This document shows, piece by piece, positions 54,637 through 62,902 of a stretch of DNA of 64,000 bases (within the stretch, counting starts at the first letter, position 1; every line of letters starts with the position of its first letter). The stretch spans positions 1 through 64,000 of the forward strand of contig JAIBDD010000016.1 in assembly GCA_024679565.1 (NCBI GenBank), in the 5' to 3' direction. Below the pieces are notes generated by a model. It ran no database searches, was not told where the DNA came from, and saw only the letters and a list, made by a program, of their open reading frames with translations. The position numbers and the translations under genes are program-made. The stretch comes from Bacteroidota bacterium. GTDB lineage: Bacteria > Bacteroidota > Bacteroidia > NS11-12g > UBA9320.

Positions 54637-57600
54637 TTAGAAATTTAATTTTGCTCCTAGGTTTACCAAACGTGGTGTTCCAAAATTTCCAGGGTTGTCC
54701 ATTCTTAATTTGTATAACATAGCAAAGGTTTCAGCATCAATTTGGCTTTGTGCAGCCTGTAAACCATGGGGTGAATTCAGATAACCATCGTCATCTGGTT
54801 GACCTGTATAACGGTATAAATTGGTTATTAATTTGGTATTCAAAATATTGTTAACAAGCATATACACAGAAACCGTTTTGTCTCCCCAACTGAAGTCACG
54901 TTGAATATTTAAATCCAGATTATGCGTCCAGGGCATTCTGCTTCCAAATGGATTGCCTTTTGTTTGGCTCCTTTGAACCACCCCATTTGTAGCCTGAGCT
55001 TCCGAAATTGCACGCTGTACGGCAGTGAATGGCGTGCCTGAAATTGACTGCATTGAAGCGCTGAACATGATGTCTTTAAAGAGTTTATATTTCCCTATTT
55101 GAGGGCCTTTGTATTTTAGTCTATTGCGTACAGATGAATCTCCACCAAATCTAAAACTGACCCCTGATTTTAATGTATGTCTGTTGTCGTAAACCAATGG
55201 GAACATGCTCCTTAAATTTGGTTGTCCGCTCTGTATCAATGTAGCTGCCGAATTTGCGTTAGACCCAGTACCATCTGCGAACTGCAAGGCGTAACTCGCT
55301 TGTAATGTTAGGTGAGGACTAACAAAATCGTATTCGGCAGTGTAACGCTTGATAGTTGAGAAATCAACATTACCATACGATGTATACGAATACGGAAACG
55401 CCTGTTCTATCCTTATTTGATTTACATCGTTTGTAATATTCGCATAAGCAGCCGATAATTTTATCCCTGCCTTTTGACCTATAGCTTGGCTGAATCCTAT
55501 ATTATACTCGGTTTTAACTCTTGGTTTTAATTCTGGATTTGCTAGCACCCCATTTAAATTGCTCTGCAGGTAGAAATATGATGTATAGGGTAGATACGTT
55601 TGACCTGCAGATGGATTTTGGGCGAGTTTGTCGTAGCTCATAAAAAACAAGCTTGATGTATTGAGTGGAAAAGAGATTGATATTCTGGGTAAGAAAAGGT
55701 TCTGAGCTTCAAACTTTTTAAACGAGTTAATGGTCAATTCCTGATTTTCAGGATCTACTAACATGGGTTGAATGCGGCCAGAAGACGATTGATTTGCTAG
55801 AAAATTTGGGTCACTTATTGGGTTACCAGATTCATCGAACCAATCATTTCCATCTCTGTACCCAACAATCTTGTTTGGATTTTTAGCGTCGTCTACATAG
55901 ACTACATAGTTGTCTCTTACTGTTTCTGGGTGCTCAATTGCGATTCCATTAATTTCACTGACTTCACTTACTTGCTTTATTGGATAAATCGAATACGCAT
56001 CTTTAAGTACAAATTGATTCCCATCATAACGTTCGAAGCGGAGACCTGCACGAATAATTAACGATTTCAACACCAACTTATCTTGAATCCACGCAGCGGC
56101 ATTAATTGGTGCAAACGCATCTATCGGTCTTAACTCCTTATCGGTTAGAAAACGCTGTAACCCGTGACGCTTGTTTGTCCGTTTACCCGTATGATCATAC
56201 CCAGCATAAGAAACGTAAGGGTTCCCATTATTTAATAACTCATCAGCCGAAAACATCGAAATATTAAAAACCTGTGGCTCAATGGCATTAATATCTATGT
56301 ATGAACTAGCAGTCACCGGATTACCGTTTATGTCAACATAATTCGTTGCCATCAAATGCGCTCTCAAATTTTCATCAAATGTTTTTTGACTTTCAGCATC
56401 AACATATGTTGGATAGGTGATGGTGTCTGTAAACCTTCCGTTATTATCCCTCTTAAAGTAAGGGTTCGAGCGATCGACATTTTGAAGGTGGCTATTTGCC
56501 AGTAGTGGCATAAGTTGCCACAATTGACTCGCATTTAAATTATAACTCCCGTTTATGTCTTGCTGAAAGTTCATCCCAAATTCTACGTCATGCCTGATAT
56601 TATGGTTTTTGTGTGGGTGTAAACTCATATACGTAGTCGCGGAGGCACTAAACCTTTTTTGAAATGACTTAGAATAATTACCATACACCGTACCTGGGTT
56701 TGCATATAATGAATACAACAAAGGAATATTTTGTCCATTGCTCAAACCACCAATGGATATAAGGTCTTGGAATGACCCAGACTCACCGAGTTTATTATAA
56801 AAAAAAGAAGTGTACTCCCCTAGAAACGGATTTGATTTTCCTGGGTTAAACCCAATAAGTGAATCGCGGTAACCCGTAAGCTCCATATAGTTTTTCAGTA
56901 TACGTTCATCCCCATTTTCATCGATAAATTTTGTTTGACCATCCTCAAGATAACTGTAAGTAGGCACTCTTACTGTTTGAAAAGTTCCGACATGACCATA
57001 ATTGAAAAAATTATCTCTATGGCGATAGCTCGAGACTTCTGAGTTAGATTGCTGGTAGTTCAAATCAATCACATATGAAAGCTTACTCACGAATTGACTG
57101 TCTCTTTTCAACTCACGGCTTTGATTGTAGGGTTCAATTACCTTGTGACTTATCTTTAATTGTGAATTTAGAAATCGGTATTGTTGAAGCGGGTTTTCAC
57201 TGCTATTCATAGGAACATAGTTCGATTGACTAATCCGGCGATTTGTATAGTCAAAGCTGTTAACAAAATCCATTTTAAAATGGTCGTTTGGTGCATAGCT
57301 TAGTTTCATCCGACCTCCGAAATCATGGCGCTGAGCATCTGGTCGAGCGGAAACTTGAGTTAAATCAGCGTTACCTAAAAACGTTGCCGCTGGCACGTAG
57401 CCACCAATCAATTCACTCGACACTAATGGGTCCTGTGCAATCTGTGATGCAGCTTCATCGCTTAACACATAGGGTTTAACACTGTTGGGGTTAGGGTCTG
57501 CCTGAAACTTGTAGTTGGCCTGAAGAGATATACCCAATCTCATAGCTTTTAATTCCTCGTCATTTACAAAGTGTGACCTGGTCAACAATGCCCGGGAAAA

Positions 57601-58335
57601 ATACAACACACCCAAGTTATGATGATACCCATCAAAAGGACTGGTAGATTGAACCTGATAATAATTTTCAGGAGTTACTCTAATCTCTTTTACTTGGTAT
57701 CTGACCCCTCCACCAGTAAAGTTACCATATCGAGCAGGAACGCCCTTATCTATCACTTCAACCCCTGAAAGCCCGGCGAATGTTCGTGGGGCCGGTCCTA
57801 TCATACCGATATTGGAGTTAATAAAACTTACTGTTCCACCGGGCCTGCCTAAACCCACTTCTAGTGCTCCTTTTCTTGCCTTTACATTTATCTGTGTTTT
57901 ACCGATCGAACCACGTTCGGGGCCAAACGGGTCTCCTTCCCCTAGTCTAATTTTAGTAACATCTTCTGACCCACGCGGTTTACGGATTACGGTTTCTTCA
58001 ATAACGCTAGACATCGCATTATTTCCGATGACAAGACCATATAACGTCAAAGTCTCACCGGCACTAACATCAATTTTTGTTTTGTATACGACGTCTTCAA
58101 ATAAGGAAATAAATAGTTCATACTTACCGGGATATACATTAGAAATGTCAAACATTCCTAAAGAATCAGTAGTGTGTCCATACTTAATATTGTTGTCTTC
58201 GTATAGAACAACATCAAGGTTGCTGATCGGCTTAAAAGAGCCTTTTGATAGAACAGAACCTCTAATTTCAGCTTGTTGACCTGTAGCCGAAAGACAAATA
58301 AAAGCAAGAAGTGAAATGGTAATGGTTATACGCAT
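54637..58335 (-). CDS. second TonB-dependent receptor, divergent plug
   Basis: A 1,232-residue paralogue of the receptor at 49729-53478. Signal peptide to about residue 19, then a carboxypeptidase-regulatory-like domain (IRGSVLSKGSFKPISNLDVV, about 24-105). The barrel aligns closely with its paralogue (LWQLMPLLANSHL, NGRFTDTITYPTYVD, SADELLNNGNPYVSYAGYDH) and ends in GTPRLVNLGAKLNF. The plug differs: the usual (V/I)DG motif is absent where the paralogue has VFIDGVPV, although VPARYGNFTGGGVRYQVKE is kept. No partner gene is attached. It has its own promoter. The function is probably outer-membrane uptake of an unidentified ligand, or a co-receptor role; the plug change may alter gating. Substrate unknown. 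Confidence 0.88.
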   Translation of the reverse strand: MRITITISLLAFICLSATGQQAEIRGSVLSKGSFKPISNLDVVLYEDNNIKYGHTTDSLGMFDISNVYPGKYELFISLFEDVVYKTKIDVSAGETLTLYGLVIGNNAMSSVIEETVIRKPRGSEDVTKIRLGEGDPFGPERGSIGKTQINVKARKGALEVGLGRPGGTVSFINSNIGMIGPAPRTFAGLSGVEVIDKGVPARYGNFTGGGVRYQVKEIRVTPENYYQVQSTSPFDGYHHNLGVLYFSRALLTRSHFVNDEELKAMRLGISLQANYKFQADPNPNSVKPYVLSDEAASQIAQDPLVSSELIGGYVPAATFLGNADLTQVSARPDAQRHDFGGRMKLSYAPNDHFKMDFVNSFDYTNRRISQSNYVPMNSSENPLQQYRFLNSQLKISHKVIEPYNQSRELKRDSQFVSKLSYVIDLNYQQSNSEVSSYRHRDNFFNYGHVGTFQTVRVPTYSYLEDGQTKFIDENGDERILKNYMELTGYRDSLIGFNPGKSNPFLGEYTSFFYNKLGESGSFQDLISIGGLSNGQNIPLLYSLYANPGTVYGNYSKSFQKRFSASATTYMSLHPHKNHNIRHDVEFGMNFQQDINGSYNLNASQLWQLMPLLANSHLQNVDRSNPYFKRDNNGRFTDTITYPTYVDAESQKTFDENLRAHLMATNYVDINGNPVTASSYIDINAIEPQVFNISMFSADELLNNGNPYVSYAGYDHTGKRTNKRHGLQRFLTDKELRPIDAFAPINAAAWIQDKLVLKSLIIRAGLRFERYDGNQFVLKDAYSIYPIKQVSEVSEINGIAIEHPETVRDNYVVYVDDAKNPNKIVGYRDGNDWFDESGNPISDPNFLANQSSSGRIQPMLVDPENQELTINSFKKFEAQNLFLPRISISFPLNTSSLFFMSYDKLAQNPSAGQTYLPYTSYFYLQSNLNGVLANPELKPRVKTEYNIGFSQAIGQKAGIKLSAAYANITNDVNQIRIEQAFPYSYTSYGNVDFSTIKRYTAEYDFVSPHLTLQASYALQFADGTGSNANSAATLIQSGQPNLRSMFPLVYDNRHTLKSGVSFRFGGDSSVRNRLKYKGPQIGKYKLFKDIMFSASMQSISGTPFTAVQRAISEAQATNGVVQRSQTKGNPFGSRMPWTHNLDLNIQRDFSWGDKTVSVYMLVNNILNTKLITNLYRYTGQPDDDGYLNSPHGLQAAQSQIDAETFAMLYKLRMDNPGNFGTPRLVNLGAKLNF

Positions 58336-58354
58336 GATGAATTAATTGTTTTAC

Positions 58355-58383
58355 CAAAGCTACTTCAGACAATAGCTCAACAA
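58355..58383 (-). promoter_or_regulatory. promoter of the second TonB receptor
   Basis: On the minus strand TTG (58381-58383), an 18-nt spacer and TAGCTTTG (58355-58362), an exact TAnnTTTG. The predicted start near 58349 leaves about 14 nt to the ATG. Confidence 0.72.
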
Positions 58384-58490
58384 CAGGACAAGTGTACCAT
58401 GGTGATTAATCAATTCATAAACGGCAGGAATGCCGAACAATCGGAAAAAGCCCAATGAATAATATTAAACGAGTGGAGTGATTAACTCCC

Positions 58491-59270
58491 TTAAAAATTA
58501 AATAAGATGCGTTTCTCCAATTGAATGGATTCTCCGAAAAACAACTGTGCCGTTTTTTCAAATGACTTTGTTAGGTCAGATACGTAAAAATGGTCTTGAG
58601 GTTCGTCATCTTTTGGAGATTCCACCAACTTTGTTAATGAATTGGCAACTACATCAGGTGCATCAAACAATTTGACCTTTCCTTCAAAATATGCGTCAAT
58701 CTCCTTGCGAATAAGTGGATAATGCGTACACCCTAAAATCAGTGCGTCGATTTCGGGCAATTCCGACAAATATTCGTGTATTACCTTTTCTGCTATAGAA
58801 TCGTGGATGAACCCTTCTTCAATCATAGGTGCTAGCAAAGGCGTTGCGTGCTCAAAAACTTCTAAAGACGGATTAGCGTCATTCAATTGTTGCTGATACA
58901 CATGACTATTTATGGTGCGTTTAGTCCCGATTACTCCAATCCGTTTGAGCGATGTATCGTTAATGACACACTCCACAACTGGGTCAATTACATTCGTAAT
59001 AGACCTAAACGACGGCAAACCGGAAACCATAGGAAGCACTGATGATGCACTATTGCATGCGACAACAAGGTGCTGACACTTGTGTTCAAACAAAAAGGCC
59101 GAAATGGCCTTTATGTAATTTTGTATGTTTTCCGAAGACTTATCTCCATAAGGTAAATGAAGCGTGTCGCCAAAATAGATAAGCTTATGATTTGGTAAGT
59201 GCTTCTTGATGGCAGAAGCAACGGTTAAACCGCCGATCCCAGAATCGAAAACACCAACTGCACCAGACAT
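58491..59270 (-). CDS. murI: glutamate racemase
   Basis: Interconverts L- and D-glutamate for peptidoglycan synthesis, cytosolic. The first catalytic Cys is in VVACNSASSVLP (near residue 71), the second in LILGCTHYPLI (near 180). FDSGIGGLTVASAI opens the enzyme (residue 8), and GDTLHLPYGDKS (near 35) is the conserved substrate loop. Length 259 is normal. It begins immediately after the stop of the OmpH-like gene (no gap), so it belongs to an operon with the two periplasmic chaperones. Confidence 0.97.
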   Translation of the reverse strand: MSGAVGVFDSGIGGLTVASAIKKHLPNHKLIYFGDTLHLPYGDKSSENIQNYIKAISAFLFEHKCQHLVVACNSASSVLPMVSGLPSFRSITNVIDPVVECVINDTSLKRIGVIGTKRTINSHVYQQQLNDANPSLEVFEHATPLLAPMIEEGFIHDSIAEKVIHEYLSELPEIDALILGCTHYPLIRKEIDAYFEGKVKLFDAPDVVANSLTKLVESPKDDEPQDHFYVSDLTKSFEKTAQLFFGESIQLEKRILFNF

Positions 59271-59795
59271 TTATAACTTGGTAGTTTTCAGTCTTTCTTT
59301 AACAGCTGCCATAAGATCATGCGATGGGTCACTGTAAATCATTCCCCCACCTTCACCACTATCAAGAACGTAAGTATATCCCAACTCAATGGCTACTTCT
59401 TGGATAACCTTCTTTAAACTATCAAATAAAGGCTCATATAGAGAGGATTGTTTCTTGGAAATTCCTTGACGGGCTTCTTGCTCTGTAGTTTGGTATCGTT
59501 GAACCAACTCTTCATATTCCTTTTGTCTTAACAAAAGAATATCAGGATCTTCAGTAGGGTTAGCTTCCCAAAATGTTTCTTTCTGAGCCAACTCTTTTTT
59601 GATGGCATCTAACATGCGTTGATATTCCTTTTGCAAGTTTTCCAACTTCATGTTTATGGTATCCACTTCTGGTAAGCCACTCATCAACTCTGCTGAGTTG
59701 ATATGTGCAATTTTCATTTGTTTGCCTTGTGCATTGGCAGAAAGCGTTAAACTTACTATGGCCAATCCGGCCAAAAATAATTTTTTGATGTTCAT
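59271..59795 (-). CDS. OmpH/Skp-like periplasmic chaperone
   Basis: A 174-residue OmpH (Skp) family protein with a signal peptide (MNIKKLFLAGLAIVSLTLSA, cut near 22). The mature part starts KIAHINSAELMSGLPEVDTI and continues as a long coiled coil (about 50-125), then YTYVLDSGEGGGMIYSD, the typical C-terminal element. It carries unfolded outer-membrane proteins across the periplasm. It follows a paralogue 37 nt upstream, as in many Bacteroidota, and is directly coupled to murI. Confidence 0.93.
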   Translation of the reverse strand: MNIKKLFLAGLAIVSLTLSANAQGKQMKIAHINSAELMSGLPEVDTINMKLENLQKEYQRMLDAIKKELAQKETFWEANPTEDPDILLLRQKEYEELVQRYQTTEQEARQGISKKQSSLYEPLFDSLKKVIQEVAIELGYTYVLDSGEGGGMIYSDPSHDLMAAVKERLKTTKL

Positions 59796-59832
59796 TATAA
59801 ATTGTTAACTGTTATATCTGTACTAATTGAAA

Positions 59833-60438
59833 TTAATCTTGCGGTGGCAAATTCTCATCAGGAGGATTACCATCGTCCTTTTTATCCTTTTCATCTAGAG
59901 GTGTAATACCAAGTTCTTCAAGAACTTCACCACTTTTATCAAAACGAGCGTTTGAGAAAAGCATAATCATATCACCACTTTTATCAAAAATAAAATCTAA
60001 GTCCTCACGTTTTGCAATCGTTTGTATTGCATCGAAAACGCGATCTTGAATAGGCTTTATTAACTGTTCTCTTTTCTTAAATAACTCACCTTCGTAACCG
60101 AATTTTTCTTGCTGAAACTTCTTTGCCTCCTTTTCTTTAGCAATTATTTCTTCTTGTCTCTGCTTTTTTTGTTCGCCATTTAACAAGACCTCTTCCGCTT
60201 TGTAATTTTTGTACAACTTGTCTATCTCGGAATATTTGGCATCAATTTCATTTTGCCATATCTCAGATACTTCATCAAGTTTCTTTTGTGCCGATTTATA
60301 ATCCGGCAATTGAGAAAGTATATATTCCGTATCTACATAAGCAAATCGCTGAGCTTGTGTATTTGTATACGCGAATAAACAAAGTCCCAAAAATGTGAGA
60401 ATACGTATGGGGTTTTTAAGATTACTAATTGTTCTCAT
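59833..60438 (-). CDS. OmpH/Skp-like periplasmic chaperone, paralogue
   Basis: A 201-residue OmpH-family protein. A hydrophobic segment at about 10-28 (cut after AQ), then FAYVDTEYILSQLPDYKSAQ, the family N-terminus. The long coiled coil (about 55-150) is charged (KEKEAKKFQQEKFGYEGEL). The C-terminus is acidic and Pro-rich (DDGNPPDENLPPQD), an addition to the usual family. It is the upstream member of the OmpH-OmpH-murI transcript. In many relatives bamA precedes this pair; here the preceding gene is a divergent-type lipoprotein, so bamA lies elsewhere. Confidence 0.92.
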   Translation of the reverse strand: MRTISNLKNPIRILTFLGLCLFAYTNTQAQRFAYVDTEYILSQLPDYKSAQKKLDEVSEIWQNEIDAKYSEIDKLYKNYKAEEVLLNGEQKKQRQEEIIAKEKEAKKFQQEKFGYEGELFKKREQLIKPIQDRVFDAIQTIAKREDLDFIFDKSGDMIMLFSNARFDKSGEVLEELGITPLDEKDKKDDGNPPDENLPPQD

Positions 60439-60513
60439 GTTTTTCCTTTAATCCAATTAATCCAAATGTTGTTCCAAAACAGGTAGAATCTTCTGAATTC
60501 CTTAAAAGACCCG

Positions 60514-60521
60514 CAAACATA
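60514..60521 (-). promoter_or_regulatory. -7 box (TATGTTTG) before OmpH operon
   Basis: Exact TAnnTTTG on the minus strand 76 nt before the ATG at 60438; no TTG at ideal spacing. The implied leader is about 70 nt. Confidence 0.4.
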
Positions 60522-60580
60522 ACCAATTTTTGCATGCTGGTTTAGTGGAATTTGACCAGTGGAACTGTATAGATTTATGA

Positions 60581-61102
60581 TCATTGTTGTCGCAATGAAA
60601 CGTCGGACATTCCAATAATATTACTCTCATTAAACAACCTATCGATAATTTTCAAATCAAATTCGACCGTATCTGCATGAATTTCATTTGGATCAACTGC
60701 AAATGACACGGTAATAGAACCGCTAATTTCTTTGTTTTTCCCTGTTGGGGTTAGGTCGGGTATTCTTTGATCAAAATCGGTTGGTATGGTCGTGTTTTTA
60801 ATCATTAATTCTTTGTATACCCCGTTTAACTTCTCCCTAAAGTTTATGTGCAAGTTGTTAAACCCTCTGAACTGGTCCGTGGTATCGGCATCCGACAACC
60901 CCAAGTTTCCGTCTTTATCTTCATACCAAAAATGAATCAGCAATAATGAATCATAACCGTCATTTCTTTCGATAATATCGACACCTTCAAGCCCGATTGC
61001 GGGTGCGTAATTTGTATCATCCTTATCTCCACAACCAAACAATATGGTTAATATAAAAAATGCCGAAAGCTTGTAAACTGATTTGCTAATTTTGCGATGC
61101 AT
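60581..61102 (-). CDS. small lipoprotein, paralogue of 12887-13333
   Basis: A 173-residue lipoprotein. The ATG at 61102 gives MHRKISKSVYKLSAFFILTI followed by the lipobox LFGC (Cys24); the open frame upstream would not add a signal sequence. The mature part has FWYEDKDGNLGLSDAD (near 60), NNLHINFREKLN (near 88) and FDLKIIDRLFNESNIIG (near 145), matching the order seen in the small lipoprotein of the DUF1501 unit. The fold is probably an Ig-like sandwich; no activity is evident. The start codon overlaps that of the divergent LuxE-like gene by 2 nt. Confidence 0.72.
   Translation of the reverse strand: MHRKISKSVYKLSAFFILTILFGCGDKDDTNYAPAIGLEGVDIIERNDGYDSLLLIHFWYEDKDGNLGLSDADTTDQFRGFNNLHINFREKLNGVYKELMIKNTTIPTDFDQRIPDLTPTGKNKEISGSITVSFAVDPNEIHADTVEFDLKIIDRLFNESNIIGMSDVSLRQQ
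61087..61094 (+). promoter_or_regulatory. -7 box (TAATTTTG) 6 nt before LuxE-like start
   Basis: Exact TAnnTTTG on the plus strand, inside the first codons of the divergent lipoprotein gene, ending 6 nt before the ATG at 61101. Implies a leaderless transcript if used; no TTG at ideal spacing. Confidence 0.4.
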
Positions 61103-62093
61103 GAAACTGCCAGTGTCGTATAGCGATGTATTTAATGTAAAGAAACACAATTTTAACGAAATTGCTCTTGAAATATTTCGTTACCAATCACAAGAAAATA
61201 GTGTTTATCGGAACTTTCTCAATCACGTTGAATGTAACCCAGATGAAATAACGCATTTTGAAGACATTCCTTATTTACCCATAGCGTTTTTTAAAACCCA
61301 TCAAATCACAACAGGTAACTGGATTACTAAAACCTCGAAATATTATGAAAGTAGTTCAACAACAGGGCTAAACACAAGCAAACACTACATCAACGACGCA
61401 AACTGGTATAACCAATCATTTACTAAAGGCTTTGAGCGCGTTTATAGCGACGTAACAGAGTGGTGTATTGTTGCCCTTTTACCCAATTACTTAGAAAACG
61501 AGCATTCGTCACTGATTGCCATGGTAGACCAATTAATCACATTGTCGAAAAACAAAGACAGTGGCTATTATTTAGATAAAGACGAGTCTTTACACGAACG
61601 TTTAAGAAGCAACGAATCTGAAGGTAAGAAGACCTTACTTATTGGGGTGAGTTTTGCATTGCTAGATCTTCAGCTGCCACCTAACCAAACCTTTCAGCAC
61701 TTAACTATTTTGGAAACTGGAGGCATGAAAGGTCGACAGAAGGAACTAACACGGGCTGAGCTGCACATGCACATTTCTACTACTTTTCCTGGAGCTAAAA
61801 TTCATTCGGAATACGGCATGACTGAGTTGTTTTCTCAAGCCTATATGACCGACGAGAATAATTTTGTAACGCCGCCATGGATGCATGTATCCTTAAGTGA
61901 ATTAGACGACCCCTTCAAGCAAGCCAGGTTCAACAAAACTGGTTTGATTCGAATTATAGACTTGGCCAACATTGAAACTTGCAGTTTTATTGCAACTTCG
62001 GATGTAGGGAAAATGCACAAAGATGATAGCTTTGAAGTACTTGGTCGGTACGACTATAGTGAACAACGAGGTTGTAATTTATTAATCGCCTAA
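61101..62093 (+). CDS. LuxE-like acyl-protein synthetase
   Basis: A 330-residue member of the LuxE acyl-protein synthetase/AMP-ligase-like group. The family opening FNEIALEIFRYQSQENSVYR (about 15-34) is followed by FEDIPYLPIAFFKTHQI, SSTTG at about 88-92 as the ATP-contact loop, LETGGMKGR (near 210) and SEYGMTELFSQAY (near 235), the adenylate-forming consensus. Relatives activate an acyl group with ATP and transfer it to a carrier or lipid. I start at the ATG 61101, overlapping the divergent start codon; a GTG at 61113 is possible. No acyl carrier or reductase gene is adjacent, so the product is unknown. The outer-membrane-type gene follows with a 1-nt overlap. Confidence 0.82.
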   Translation: MKLPVSYSDVFNVKKHNFNEIALEIFRYQSQENSVYRNFLNHVECNPDEITHFEDIPYLPIAFFKTHQITTGNWITKTSKYYESSSTTGLNTSKHYINDANWYNQSFTKGFERVYSDVTEWCIVALLPNYLENEHSSLIAMVDQLITLSKNKDSGYYLDKDESLHERLRSNESEGKKTLLIGVSFALLDLQLPPNQTFQHLTILETGGMKGRQKELTRAELHMHISTTFPGAKIHSEYGMTELFSQAYMTDENNFVTPPWMHVSLSELDDPFKQARFNKTGLIRIIDLANIETCSFIATSDVGKMHKDDSFEVLGRYDYSEQRGCNLLIA

Positions 62094-62902
62094 TGCATAC
62101 CAAACTCACTTGCGCTTTCATCTTAAGCTTATCTTTATTGTTTAGGTACAAATCCGAAGCACAAAATCGTTTGCCTGTGCATGCCCGAATAGCGATTACA
62201 CAAAAAATGCTTGAAAAACCTGAATGCTCTGTAAACATTCAAGAGTTGAAATTTACTGGCTCCAGATCACATTCAATCGGACTTGGTTTTGGACTTGATT
62301 TTGGTTTGAATCGATTGGATAGCACTCAAGTTCAATGGATCTTACAAGCCAGCGGAAACCTGTTTAGCGTTCCTTTAAAGTACAATGCTAGAATGCCAAA
62401 AGACATACATGGCTTTGATTATGATGTTTCATGGGATTTTGAGCGATACGCTGCTGGGTTTGAAACCAGCGTTGGTCTGATTCGTCAAACGCAACTGAAC
62501 GACAAATGGGATATTAGGCTCGGACTTGGAGCAAACATTCAGGACATGTACATTAATTCAAGCAAACTACAACACAGTGCAGTAATCACTCAAAATGGTA
62601 TTGCACAGGCTGTGCAAGTGGTTGGCACAACGTTTGACCCATTTACATTTGGCTCACCTCCAAGACAAAAACAAGATCTTCAATTTAACGCTGTTTATAG
62701 TGTTGGGTTTAGTACTAAAATTGATGCACATCGTACCTTCCTTATTGACTTAAGAGTTTGTCATTCTGGTCAACAAATCTTAGAGCCTTATAATTTTATG
62801 TTTGGTGATGTGGCTGAATTTAAATATCAGAAATCCTTCGTTGGCATTGACCTGGCTTACCGATTTTCTATAAACCGTTTCTTGTCACAGCCCGGGATCT
62901 AG
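62093..62902 (+). CDS. hypothetical outer-membrane-type protein
   Basis: A 269-residue protein with a signal peptide (MHTKLTCAFILSLSLLFRYK, cut near SEA-Q). The mature part alternates polar and hydrophobic residues through many short strands (IGLGFGLDFGLN, AAGFETSVGLI, WDIRLGLGANIQ, YSVGFSTKI, FVGIDLAYRFSIN), as in an outer-membrane beta-barrel of 8-12 strands. No specific family is recognised. It starts 1 nt inside the stop of the LuxE-like gene, so the two are translated together, and its end overlaps the convergent gene by 18 nt. Confidence 0.65.
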   Translation: MHTKLTCAFILSLSLLFRYKSEAQNRLPVHARIAITQKMLEKPECSVNIQELKFTGSRSHSIGLGFGLDFGLNRLDSTQVQWILQASGNLFSVPLKYNARMPKDIHGFDYDVSWDFERYAAGFETSVGLIRQTQLNDKWDIRLGLGANIQDMYINSSKLQHSAVITQNGIAQAVQVVGTTFDPFTFGSPPRQKQDLQFNAVYSVGFSTKIDAHRTFLIDLRVCHSGQQILEPYNFMFGDVAEFKYQKSFVGIDLAYRFSINRFLSQPGI

